From contig NZ_JAIQUM010000043.1 in NCBI RefSeq assembly GCF_020075705.1, positions 1-49,402 of the forward strand: a stretch of DNA of 49,402 nucleotides, read 5' to 3'. Every line of letters begins with the position of its first letter. Within the stretch, counting starts at the first letter, position 1. Below, piece after piece: positions 35,320 through 42,487 of the stretch. Under the pieces are notes generated by a model. That model was not told where the DNA came from. It was given only the letters and a program-made list of their open reading frames with translations, and did not search any database. Origin of the DNA: Metabacillus rhizolycopersici. Lineage in GTDB: Bacteria > Bacillota > Bacilli > Bacillales > Bacillaceae. A program made the position numbers and the translations under genes.

Positions 35320-36672
35320 TCATTCAGATCGTTTCTTTTTTGGGTGACTTTTTTTCTGATATATATTGTTTTGAAGACTTTCTATTTCGTTCGTAAAATC
35401 CTCTAGTTTATTCTCAAGTTCATTAATAAGAAGAGATTTTGAATCTAATTTCTCTTCATAATCAAACGAATGCTCTAAGATTTCTTTAAATTGCTGCTCT
35501 AATAAGGTCAGGGTAGAAAATTGATTATTCTCGTTAGTAAGTAGAGAAATGATTGAACTAAATGAACTAATATCTATTTGTATCTTTCCAATTTTATTAA
35601 TGATCCCATCTTGATTCCTTTTTAAGTGAATTATTTCATCTTTGAACCAATTATACGTGTCTATTAATGTGAGGTTCCTTCGATTAACTTTCTGTAATTC
35701 TTGTATTTTTTCATTTAATTCTTTCATATGTTTATCGTTTACTTCTACCTTTTGGTGTAAGTTATGATTTTTAGAGAGGAGAGAGCTGCTTTCTTTTTGG
35801 AGGTTCGTATTTAATTTTTCGAATTGCTGTTGTACGGTCTGTGCTTCTTCTAGTTTTTTCTGATAATGACCTAATTGACTTTGAAGATTATTGAATTTTA
35901 TTGAGCGCATATTTTCGGTCTTTTCAAGTTTTTCGAGTACTGACTTTAGGTTCGAGATTTCTTCCAGCAAGTCAAGATTTTCTTTCTTAAGTTCTTCTTT
36001 TCTATTCGTGAGATGTTGTAGGTCGTTTTGCAGTTGGTTAATCTGCTCATTTTGCTCTTGGTGAAGTTGTTTATCGGCCTGTTGTTTACGTTCGATCTCT
36101 GTAATGTAGGTATCTAATTTTCTGTTTTTATCCTTTAAATTATTTGAAATTTTCTCAAATTCCTTTTTTTCATCCTTGTAAGTTTGGATATCTTTATGTA
36201 ATTGCTCGATTTGAATGGATAAATCCTTATTCATAGTTTGGTAATGACTAATTAATTCCTTTTGTTTATGATTTTCTGTCTGTAAATTCATATTTTTAGT
36301 CTCTACATTTTCAATATCAGTTTGTTTTAGCGTTAATCGAGTATGAAGAGAGAGAATAGCCTTATTCATATTCCTAATTTTTATTCTATCATTCTCTTGA
36401 TTCTCCTCAAACGTAGAGATTATTTCTTGATAATTTGTAATGGCATTTGTCAGCTTTTCGATATCGTTATTTTTATTTAAAAGAGATGCATTAAGCTCTT
36501 TTTCTTCCTTTAATTTCAGGTTTTCTTGTTTTAGTAATTTTAATTGGGAGTAGTGGTAGTTGTTCTCATAGTCTTCTATTTTGGCTTTGTATTTAGCAAG
36601 TTCTGCTTTGAAAAAAATAATTTTTTGTTGAAGTTGGGTAGGATCCTTCATCTTACTCACCTTAGAATTCAT
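35320..36672 (-). CDS. long coiled-coil protein of unknown function
   Basis: This 450-residue protein is almost entirely coiled coil (about residues 10-435), rich in Lys, Glu, Gln, Asn and Leu, with no signal peptide, no membrane segment and no enzyme motif. A basic tail ends it (KKSHPKKKRSE). ATG 36672 has GGAGG seven bases upstream. It follows two small genes on the same strand (36734 and 37069). A perfect inverted repeat GGGTATT/AATACCC (36693-36707) lies between it and the gene at 36734. The setting, next to a probable cysteine-rich spore surface protein, suggests a structural part of the coat or its assembly. That is inference; the protein matches no family I recognise. Confidence 0.7.
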   Translation of the reverse strand: MNSKVSKMKDPTQLQQKIIFFKAELAKYKAKIEDYENNYHYSQLKLLKQENLKLKEEKELNASLLNKNNDIEKLTNAITNYQEIISTFEENQENDRIKIRNMNKAILSLHTRLTLKQTDIENVETKNMNLQTENHKQKELISHYQTMNKDLSIQIEQLHKDIQTYKDEKKEFEKISNNLKDKNRKLDTYITEIERKQQADKQLHQEQNEQINQLQNDLQHLTNRKEELKKENLDLLEEISNLKSVLEKLEKTENMRSIKFNNLQSQLGHYQKKLEEAQTVQQQFEKLNTNLQKESSSLLSKNHNLHQKVEVNDKHMKELNEKIQELQKVNRRNLTLIDTYNWFKDEIIHLKRNQDGIINKIGKIQIDISSFSSIISLLTNENNQFSTLTLLEQQFKEILEHSFDYEEKLDSKSLLINELENKLEDFTNEIESLQNNIYQKKSHPKKKRSE

Positions 36673-36733
36673 TTTCCTTCCTCCCTACTCTAGGGTATTC
36701 AATACCCAACATGAAACGCTACTTTACTCGTTG

Positions 36734-37057
36734 TTAAGTTTCCTTTTTTAAGAGACTAATAATCTCATTAAAGCTTTTTTGGTTAGTAACAATGATAGAA
36801 TCCAATGCTTCGATCAACTCATCAGGAACTAATTCACTTTCATTTCTATTTGCTGTTTTATCGTTATTTCGAGCTTCCTTTTTCATTAATAAGTAAACCA
36901 TCAACATGTTTAATGTATCACTTTCCAAATAAATAGAACTGTTATTATCCTTTTCCGTATTATTAAGTTTTTCAAGCTGTTCTTGAATATATTTACTCGT
37001 TATTTGCTTTAAAAGGGATTCTTGGTCTTGATTATCATTTGTTTCTATTTTCCCCAC
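36734..37057 (-). CDS. small acidic protein of unknown function
   Basis: This 107-residue protein is hydrophilic and rich in Asn, Glu and Asp. A central stretch (about residues 45-62, LNMLMVYLLMKKEARNND) is more hydrophobic. It starts with GTG 37057, 11 bases after the preceding stop, without a strong ribosome site, so translation probably depends on the upstream gene. It sits between the gene at 37069 and the coiled-coil gene at 35320. I do not recognise it. A spore-coat link is suggested only by position. Confidence 0.55.
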   Translation of the reverse strand: MGKIETNDNQDQESLLKQITSKYIQEQLEKLNNTEKDNNSSIYLESDTLNMLMVYLLMKKEARNNDKTANRNESELVPDELIEALDSIIVTNQKSFNEIISLLKKET

Positions 37058-37068
37058 CCCATTTTATG

Positions 37069-37620
37069 TTAATTTCCACTCAAATTTATTTGATTGATTG
37101 CAGGAATACCATCATTAAATTCATCACAATAGGTAAATCCCATGATGCTTCCAGTGTATGGTTCACTCGGAATCCACTTAGCCTGAAAGTTTGAAAACGA
37201 AATGATTTGAGCAGGTGAAACCGATTCTTTCCCGACCGGTTTTAACCAATATTCTTCTTTATTTGTGTGATCGTTTAATCGTTCCCATACGTCATTTGTT
37301 TGCATGGCAAGTGTTGTATTTTTATTGATATATTTTCCAGAAAAATGAAAAGGGGAATCTTGGGACAGTTTTAGGCAAATATAAGGTTTGTTAATGGGGA
37401 TATTTCCAATATTATGAATATGATAAGTTCCAATGATCAGGCTTTCAGATTCTTTTTCGTGTGAAATGTTTGTTGTATAGGTGAAATAGCTCAGTATTTT
37501 CAATTCATTACTTTGAAAAGAAGAGGAAATTAATTTTTTTATTTCATTCAAGTAAGATGTTGTCTCTTGATTAAGCTGTTTTATCTTTTCTTGAAATTTC
37601 ACCGTGTTATTTTTCTCCAT
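37069..37620 (-). CDS. protein of unknown function in the spore-surface cluster
   Basis: This protein is about 183 residues, with a helical N-terminal 45 residues followed by a probable beta-rich domain (for example ESLIIGTYHIHNIGNIP and GSIMGFTYCDEFNDGI). No signal peptide is present. The open frame extends to 37683, but AAGGAG lies nine bases before ATG 37620 (MEKNN). The part before that codon overlaps the terminator hairpin of the upstream gene, so ATG 37620 is the likely start. Readthrough of that terminator, or a promoter between the genes, would be needed for expression. I do not recognise the family. Confidence 0.6.
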   Translation of the reverse strand: MEKNNTVKFQEKIKQLNQETTSYLNEIKKLISSSFQSNELKILSYFTYTTNISHEKESESLIIGTYHIHNIGNIPINKPYICLKLSQDSPFHFSGKYINKNTTLAMQTNDVWERLNDHTNKEEYWLKPVGKESVSPAQIISFSNFQAKWIPSEPYTGSIMGFTYCDEFNDGIPAINQINLSGN

Positions 37621-37636
37621 TGAATAGCACTCCTTA

Positions 37637-37672
37637 GAAAAAAATAAGAGAGAGGAGATTCTCCTCTCTCTT
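37637..37672 (-). terminator. strong terminator after the cysteine-rich protein gene
   Basis: A 13-base perfect stem, AAGAGAGAGGAGA with TCTCCTCTCTCTT, ends in TTATTTTTTT on the minus strand. It starts 14 bases beyond the stop codon. Confidence 0.9.
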
Positions 37673-37685
37673 ACCATATGCACAC

Positions 37686-38321
37686 TTACTCTGAGTCATC
37701 ACCATTATCAGGGAATAATACAGGGCATTGTGGTGGCATTACAGGTGATGGGCAAGCAGGAGTTGGAAGGATATCTCTTGGTTGGCAGAAGTCTGCGACG
37801 ATTTCAAGTGTTACAGGGAATGTTGATTGAATACTTTGGCATAGACGTACTGTAACTTGTGCATCAAATGTATCAGAAAGTAAATCACAATCAAACGTAC
37901 AGATGAAACAATCTAAATCAGTATAACTAACTAAGATATCAGTGCCAGTTGGTGCACATAAAAACACCTGTTCACAACGTGAGAAATCAAAAGAAGCTTC
38001 TTCAGTGCCAGTTGCTGTAGGGAAGAAAAATGTTACTGTGAAATTTTTGCGGATTGTTACTAACTGAAGTGTAACTTCTGTTCCATCGATGACAAACACT
38101 CTGTCCTCGCGGGGGCCAACAGCAACGGCTGGACCTGCAGTTACTTCACATGTTACTGGTCCTGTTATTTCTTCACATGTTAATGGATCTTCACCAATAA
38201 TCGGCAAAGCCTCACCAACAAATGTTAAATCGAATGTAGCTTCATTAAGAATCCAATCATATACCTTCGTTGTGTTAATACAAAGGAGCTCCTGTCCTCC
38301 TGTTAAACTTTTTGCTTGCAT
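37686..38321 (-). CDS. cysteine-rich probable spore-surface structural protein
   Basis: This 211-residue protein has 13 Cys, several spaced regularly (PLTCEEI, VTCEVT, DLDCFICTFDC), and a beta-rich, low-charge core with many Thr, Val and Phe. The C-terminus is Pro/Cys-rich (CPSPVMPPQCPVLFPDN). There is no signal peptide or membrane segment. The composition recalls cross-linked coat or exosporium proteins, but I do not recognise the family. ATG 38321 has GGAGG upstream. A promoter matching sigma-K (38364-38392) sits 43 bases upstream, so late mother-cell expression is likely. The gene has its own strong terminator. Coat function is inferred from Cys content and promoter. Confidence 0.7.
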   Translation of the reverse strand: MQAKSLTGGQELLCINTTKVYDWILNEATFDLTFVGEALPIIGEDPLTCEEITGPVTCEVTAGPAVAVGPREDRVFVIDGTEVTLQLVTIRKNFTVTFFFPTATGTEEASFDFSRCEQVFLCAPTGTDILVSYTDLDCFICTFDCDLLSDTFDAQVTVRLCQSIQSTFPVTLEIVADFCQPRDILPTPACPSPVMPPQCPVLFPDNGDDSE

Positions 38322-38363
38322 ATAGCAAACACCTCCGAATTGGGATTAATTTCTTATCACTTA

Positions 38364-38392
38364 TAGCATATGTATAGTAGTAAAAATGGTTC
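38364..38392 (-). promoter_or_regulatory. sigma-K-type promoter of the cysteine-rich protein gene
   Basis: The -10 element CATATGCTA (38364-38372) fits CATAnnnTA exactly, and GAAC (38389-38392) supplies the -35 AC with a 16-base spacer. Sigma-K works late in the mother cell, when coat proteins are made. Confidence 0.6.
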
Positions 38393-38479
38393 TTCACGAA
38401 GTAATCGATTATTAATTTGTGTTTTTGCCATGTATGAACGATTACTAACAAGAATAAGTTTGTATAAAAAGGGTGATAA

Positions 38480-39511
38480 GTGATGGAAGATCCCAAGTTG
38501 ACCAGCACTGAAAAGATAGATCGGTTAAAGCAAAAACTCGCAACGTATAAACAAACGTTAGAAACAATAAAGGCCGGTGATGTGGTTGAGGATTACCTAC
38601 TAATGAAAAATGAAGATAAAGCGATTAAAAAGCAGGTTTTCACACTAGAAGGTGAAGTGAAAAAGATGAAGGAAACACGGGATTTTCAAATAGATGAGTA
38701 TGAAAAAAGAGCTGAAATCATCTCTGTCCAAGTAGAATCGGTTAAAGAATCGTTGGGACAATTAGAGGATGATGTGAAATTATTAATAAATACAGTTAAC
38801 AATTTGAACTTTCCGGACCTTTTATTAAAATTAGAAAACTTGATAAATGCACATAACCAATCTTCAAAAACAGAAGAATTAACTGAAATTAGCAAGCTGA
38901 AGAAGGAAATTGAACAATTAAAGAATCAAATTCATCATCGTGAAGAAGTAGTAGAGGATGAGCCAAAAGTGACAGTTTCAAAACTTCAACCATCAGGTTA
39001 TAAACAGCTTATGAATATGATTCAAACCGCGAAAACAATCGATTCTTCCATTCATCCGCCTAGAAAAATGCTAACTAATCAAGTAAATCCGCTTCAGCAA
39101 TACCGACAATTTCCTCCAACCGAAGTGATTAAGATCGAACGGGTACGAAAGCAAAATAAAATGAAGACATCTGTTTCATCAAAATACCAAGTAATAAAAC
39201 CGTCAAAAGACACGAAAAAGAAAAACAACAAAGGAAATGACAAGATTACTTTGAATAATCATCCAGACAATGCTCAAGGGGTAAACGATGTTGAATTCAA
39301 AGAGAAGGAACATGACTACCAAGTTCAAGAAGAACGATCCAAAACAAACGAAAGTTCTGCGAGTAGTATATTAAATGACTCGACTGAACAATCACCTAAT
39401 AAACCTGAAAAAACGCAGCAAATCTCTTCAGGCGGTGAATCTGAAAAGAAGAAGGAAGAGAGACTATCCTTTTTTTCATTTCTACAAAGAGGTAAAAATG
39501 ATGGAAAATAA
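38480..39511 (+). CDS. coiled-coil, basic-tailed protein of unknown function
   Basis: This 343-residue protein has a coiled coil over about residues 5-165. A Lys-rich, probably disordered region follows (about 205-270), then a Ser/Glu/Lys-rich end (ERLSFFSFLQRGKNDGK). No membrane segment or catalytic motif is seen. ATG 38480 is close to a GGTGATAAGTG site (AAAAAGGGTG upstream). Its 3' end overlaps the JAMM peptidase gene by 14 bases, so the two are translated together. The layout resembles morphogenetic coat proteins in style only. Together with the coiled-coil genes at 16472 and 35320 it suggests a structural scaffold. Confidence 0.7.
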   Translation: MMEDPKLTSTEKIDRLKQKLATYKQTLETIKAGDVVEDYLLMKNEDKAIKKQVFTLEGEVKKMKETRDFQIDEYEKRAEIISVQVESVKESLGQLEDDVKLLINTVNNLNFPDLLLKLENLINAHNQSSKTEELTEISKLKKEIEQLKNQIHHREEVVEDEPKVTVSKLQPSGYKQLMNMIQTAKTIDSSIHPPRKMLTNQVNPLQQYRQFPPTEVIKIERVRKQNKMKTSVSSKYQVIKPSKDTKKKNNKGNDKITLNNHPDNAQGVNDVEFKEKEHDYQVQEERSKTNESSASSILNDSTEQSPNKPEKTQQISSGGESEKKKEERLSFFSFLQRGKNDGK

Positions 39512-39917
39512 CAAATTGATTTTTCCTGTATATTGTTATGAAGAGTTAGTAAATCATGGACAATCGCAATTGCCATATGAAGCCTGTGGATTGTTGTCTG
39601 GTAGGAATCAAACTGTTCAATCGATATGGAAACTAAAGAATGAATTGAACTCAGATCGCCGTTTTTTTGTTGGGGAAAAGACTGTAAATAAAACTCTGCA
39701 ATCTATTGCTAAGAGAGAAGAAAAGGTCTTAGCTATCTATCACTCACACCCTACGACTGCACCCATTCCTTCATATACTGATCTGTTGAATCACCCTGAT
39801 TCGGAAGTGAAAATGATCATTGTTTCATACAAAACAAAAAATCCACTTGTAAAGTGCTATCGTATTCAAAAAAACTCATATAAAGAACTGCCTTTTTTAA
39901 TGGAACCACTTGTTTAG
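39498..39917 (+). CDS. JAMM/MPN+ metallopeptidase (M67 family)
   Basis: This 139-residue protein has a complete JAMM site: Glu28 in EACGLL, and His82-x-His84-x(7)-Ser92-x-x-Asp95 in HSHPTTAPIPSYTD. This is the zinc-binding and catalytic set of the M67 peptidases, which cleave isopeptide or peptide bonds next to ubiquitin-like or sulfur-carrier proteins. No partner ubiquitin-like gene is visible nearby. The open frame extends upstream to 39375, but that part overlaps the previous gene. AAAGAGG lies before ATG 39498, and ATG 39501 is possible too. It overlaps the coiled-coil gene by 14 bases. A role in processing a coat precursor is plausible but inferred. Confidence 0.88.
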   Translation: MMENNKLIFPVYCYEELVNHGQSQLPYEACGLLSGRNQTVQSIWKLKNELNSDRRFFVGEKTVNKTLQSIAKREEKVLAIYHSHPTTAPIPSYTDLLNHPDSEVKMIIVSYKTKNPLVKCYRIQKNSYKELPFLMEPLV

Positions 39918-39920
39918 CCC

Positions 39921-39950
39921 AAACAAATAACGATCAAGCTACTTATTATA
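39921..39950 (+). promoter_or_regulatory. possible sigma-K-type promoter of small peptide gene 1
   Basis: AAAC (39921-39924) and CTTATTATA (39942-39950) are 17 bases apart; the -10 has one change from CATAnnnTA. Very similar sequence lies before the second small gene (40352-40379). Confidence 0.4.
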
Positions 39951-39977
39951 GAGTATATGAGCAAAGGGGATGTAAAA

Positions 39978-40115
39978 ATGAGTAGTGATAACCAAAGGAG
40001 AGTTGGGAAAACAGGTGATATCGTAAAAAAATCGACGAGAGTAAAATCTGATTCCACAAATAGAACAAGCGTAGGAAATCTAGTCTGTTGTCGAAAAAAA
40101 AGAATGTCGAGCTAA
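39978..40115 (+). CDS. small basic peptide with Cys-Cys motif, copy 1
   Basis: This 45-residue, basic, Ser/Thr/Arg/Lys-rich peptide starts MSSDNQRRVGK and ends VCCRKKRMSS. It is preceded by AAAGGGG and a promoter-like region. The second small gene (40408-40545) has the same length, the same basic composition and the same Cys-Cys position, so the two are paralogues. No known family. Its place beside the spore-surface cluster suggests a small coat or coat-associated peptide; its Cys pair could cross-link. Confidence 0.6.
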   Translation: MSSDNQRRVGKTGDIVKKSTRVKSDSTNRTSVGNLVCCRKKRMSS

Positions 40116-40351
40116 GAAAAGGCTGAAGGGAAAATTACTTGAAATGATGTGGAGAATAATTGTAAGAAGTATGCCAATTTCTTCATTTTAACGACTCCCC
40201 AAAAGTTCCCCTAAAAATACAGTTTTTATAAACGATCATATGAGAAGCAGGTTTTTATTAGCCTATCGCAAACCACCGAACACAAGGAAGTCGCTTAATT
40301 GTCTTTAGAATCGAATGAAGGCTCTATTAAAAGAAAGGAATCATTTGTCCA

Positions 40352-40379
40352 CACCATTGATCAAGAATTACTTATAATA
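40352..40379 (+). promoter_or_regulatory. possible sigma-K-type promoter of small peptide gene 2
   Basis: An AC-containing -35 (ACACC, 40351-40355) precedes CTTATAATA (40371-40379). TGATCAAG and ACTTAT in this stretch match the promoter of the first small gene (CGATCAAG, ACTTAT) closely. Confidence 0.4.
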
Positions 40380-40407
40380 AACTAACTTGGATAAGGAGAT
40401 GTTGATT

Positions 40408-40545
40408 TTGAGTATATATAGTAGTCGAAGAGAAGGTCAGAAAAGTAGTCCAATAATTATAAATAGGAATAGAAAAGCTGTAGATTCAACTACTGTAACA
40501 AAACGAAAGGTTGTTAAAGGCGGTTGCTGTTTTAAGAGTAAATAG
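40408..40545 (+). CDS. small basic peptide with Cys-Cys motif, copy 2
   Basis: This 45-residue peptide starts at TTG 40408 with AAGGAG nine bases upstream. It begins MSIYSSRREGQKSS and ends KGGCCFKSK. It is a paralogue of the peptide at 39978: SS near the start, Arg/Lys-rich, and a Cys-Cys near the end. TTG 40402 is in frame but too close to the ribosome site. No function is known. The repeat at 40608 follows it. Confidence 0.6.
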   Translation: MSIYSSRREGQKSSPIIINRNRKAVDSTTVTKRKVVKGGCCFKSK

Positions 40546-40607
40546 GTGATCGTATTGATGACTGCATATTTTGTAAATATTTTAAAAAAAGGAAATAAAC
40601 TCCTTAG

Positions 40608-40708
40608 CCCATTCTTAACGGGCAGTAAAAGCCCTACCTTAAAATTCAAAGGAAGCTGTGCAGTTAAGAGTAGGGGCGAACTGTCCGTTATAAGATAAAG
40701 GTAAGTCC
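40608..40708. repeat. structured palindromic repeat, copy 3
   Basis: This copy starts CCCATTCTTAACGGGCAGTAA and ends AAGGTAAGTCC, like copies 1 and 2. The inverted parts are GGGCAGT with ACTGTCC, and CCCTACCTT with AGTAGGGG. It is noncoding. Confidence 0.65.
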
Positions 40709-40730
40709 AGCTAGTTGTAAGTAGGGGATG

Positions 40731-40767
40731 AAGAAAACCTCCCCTGGGGCCAGAGGGAGGTTTTCTT
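40731..40767. terminator. strong hairpin terminator
   Basis: AAGAAAACCTCCC pairs perfectly with GGGAGGTTTTCTT. It overlaps the last two bases of nadE and ends the leftward NAD operon. It could also stop transcription from the left. Confidence 0.8.
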
Positions 40768-41587
40768 AATTCTTCCACCAAGTATCAAACATACTAGCTG
40801 GTAATTCCCGTTTATGCTGAGAAGCCGAATACCGTTTTTCAATCTTATCTGCTACATCTTTATCAACTTGCTTACCCTCTAAATAGTCATCTAACTGATC
40901 GTACGTGATCCCAAGTTCGGTTTCGTCAGCTTGCAATGGAGTGTGATCAAGCAAATCTGCCGTCGGTATTTTTAGATATAGTCGTTCAGGAGCATTTAGT
41001 GCTTGTAATAGACTTTTTCCTTGGCGCTTCGTTAGACCGGTTAGTGGTAAGAGATCAGCGCCACCGTCACCATATTTTGTAAAGAAGCCAGTAATCGCTT
41101 CAGCTGCATGATCTGTTCCAATCACTAATAATCCATTTTGGCCACCAAATGCATATTGAGTAATCATTCGAACGCGAGCTTTTACATTTCCTTTATTAAA
41201 ATCGGTGAGAGCAACAGAAGCGGTGCTTTTGTATTGATTTGCGAATGTATCAACTGTACCAGAAATATCAAACGTAAAGCTTTCATCTGGTTGAATAAAT
41301 GAGAGAGCTAGCTGAGCATCATCTTCATCTTTTTGAATACCATATGGAAGACGAACAGCGATAAACTTTGCTTCATAACCTTCATTTCGTAATTCTTCAA
41401 CTGCGAGCTGTGCAAGACGGCCAGTAAGGGTAGAGTCTTGGCCACCACTAATCCCTAAAACAAAGCCTTTTGCTCCTGTTTTCTTTACGTATTCTTTTAA
41501 AAATGTAATGCGTGTCTGGATTTCTTGTTTTGGATTGATCGATTCTTTTACATGTAGTTCGCTCATGATTTGCTTTTGAATACTCAT
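40766..41587 (-). CDS. nadE: NAD synthetase, ammonia-dependent
   Basis: The enzyme makes NAD from nicotinic acid adenine dinucleotide, ATP and ammonia. The protein is 273 residues, the normal size for the short, ammonia-using form without a glutaminase domain. The P-loop-like SGGQDS (residues 47-52) is present, as are [15 protein letters not shown] and the C-terminal [16 protein letters not shown] 41587 has AGGAGG upstream. It is the last gene of the NAD operon, 12 bases after the nadD-like gene. Confidence 0.97.
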   Translation of the reverse strand: MSIQKQIMSELHVKESINPKQEIQTRITFLKEYVKKTGAKGFVLGISGGQDSTLTGRLAQLAVEELRNEGYEAKFIAVRLPYGIQKDEDDAQLALSFIQPDESFTFDISGTVDTFANQYKSTASVALTDFNKGNVKARVRMITQYAFGGQNGLLVIGTDHAAEAITGFFTKYGDGGADLLPLTGLTKRQGKSLLQALNAPERLYLKIPTADLLDHTPLQADETELGITYDQLDDYLEGKQVDKDVADKIEKRYSASQHKRELPASMFDTWWKN

Positions 41588-41599
41588 GTAATCTGCCTC

Positions 41600-42214
41600 C
41601 TAAGTATATAAGGATTGATTTTTAATATATTTGTAGCAGGATTCCGGTAAGAGATAACGTGGTTCGCCACCTAAAGAAAGCTCTTCTCTAATATAAGTTG
41701 AACTAATTTCCATCGCAAGCCCTTTATCTATTAAATGAAATGTTTCACCATCATCATTATTTCGCAAAATTGGTGAAGAGCTTATTGCTTTTAACATATT
41801 TATCCCATCTCTTGCCATAACGATGAATTTGTTTTCTTGAATTAGAAGGTCTGAGTTACCCCATTTACATTGGCCAATATCGATTAATAAATCTGCACCC
41901 ATAATAAAATAGATCGTATCATTTTTGTATTTATTTTTAAAATGCTTTAATGTTTCGTAAGTCGTTATATTCCAAGCATTTTGTTTCATTTCGTAATCAT
42001 CAACTATGAACTTATCATTATTTTCTACTGCCAATTCAACCATCGTTAAGCGGTGTTTGTCTTCTGTCTGCATCTGTTTATCTTTTCGCTTACTAGAGCA
42101 GGGTAAGAAAATAACTTTATCCAGCTTGCAGCGTTGGAGGATTGTGCTAGCGGTCCAAAGATGAACATTCGTAATAGGATCGAAGGATGATCCATATATA
42201 CCGATTTTCCCCAT
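41600..42214 (-). CDS. nadD: nicotinate/nicotinamide nucleotide adenylyltransferase (NadD-like)
   Basis: This 204-residue nucleotidyltransferase adds AMP to nicotinate mononucleotide (and possibly to the nicotinamide form). The ATP site is GSSFDPITNVHLW (residues 8-20). The usual H-x-G-H is T-x-x-H here, with His18 kept and Gly changed to Val, a clear deviation from typical NadD. The second site EISSTYIREEL near the C-terminus is intact. ATG 42214 follows GGGAGGG. Its place between pncB and nadE gives the missing step from nicotinate to NAD. It may be an operon-specific second copy; its nucleotide preference is not clear from sequence. Confidence 0.85.
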   Translation of the reverse strand: MGKIGIYGSSFDPITNVHLWTASTILQRCKLDKVIFLPCSSKRKDKQMQTEDKHRLTMVELAVENNDKFIVDDYEMKQNAWNITTYETLKHFKNKYKNDTIYFIMGADLLIDIGQCKWGNSDLLIQENKFIVMARDGINMLKAISSSPILRNNDDGETFHLIDKGLAMEISSTYIREELSLGGEPRYLLPESCYKYIKNQSLYT

Positions 42215-42244
42215 AGTTACCCTCCCATAAAATAGGATTAAGAA

Positions 42245-42362
42245 AAGCGCAAGCGCCTTGATTAGCCTCGGGCAAATAAGACGATCAGGAATAGAAGGTG
42301 TTTTTTACCTTCAATTCCTGATTGGCTTATGACCTCGAGGGGCTAGGCGCTGGAGCTAGACA
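42245..42362. repeat. Bacillaceae-type long hairpin repeat
   Basis: This element of about 118 bases runs from AAAGCGCAAGCGCCTTG to GGCGCTGGAGCTAGACA. The two arms pair along most of their length (GATCAGGAATAGAAGGT with ACCTTCAATTCCTGATT, and CCTCG with CGAGG). The end sequences are a widespread Bacillaceae intergenic repeat that I know by pattern. It sits inside the NAD operon between pncB and nadD. The rest of the gap (42363-42487) shows no further feature. Confidence 0.75.
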
Positions 42363-42487
42363 ATTCTCGAAGCCTAAACTTATAAATTCTGATATTATAA
42401 AAACGTTAAGCGACGGAGTTATGTGGTACATAGATGGGAGTTTAACTAGTTCGCCGCCTTCTGACTTAGCTAAAAAACAGAATGTTG

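Noticed and set aside
37621..37683. N-terminal extension of the gene at 37069
   Set aside because: It runs through a terminator hairpin; ATG 37620 has AAGGAG.
39375..39497. N-terminal extension of the JAMM peptidase
   Set aside because: It overlaps the previous gene in another frame and is basic low-complexity sequence; ATG 39498 has a ribosome site.
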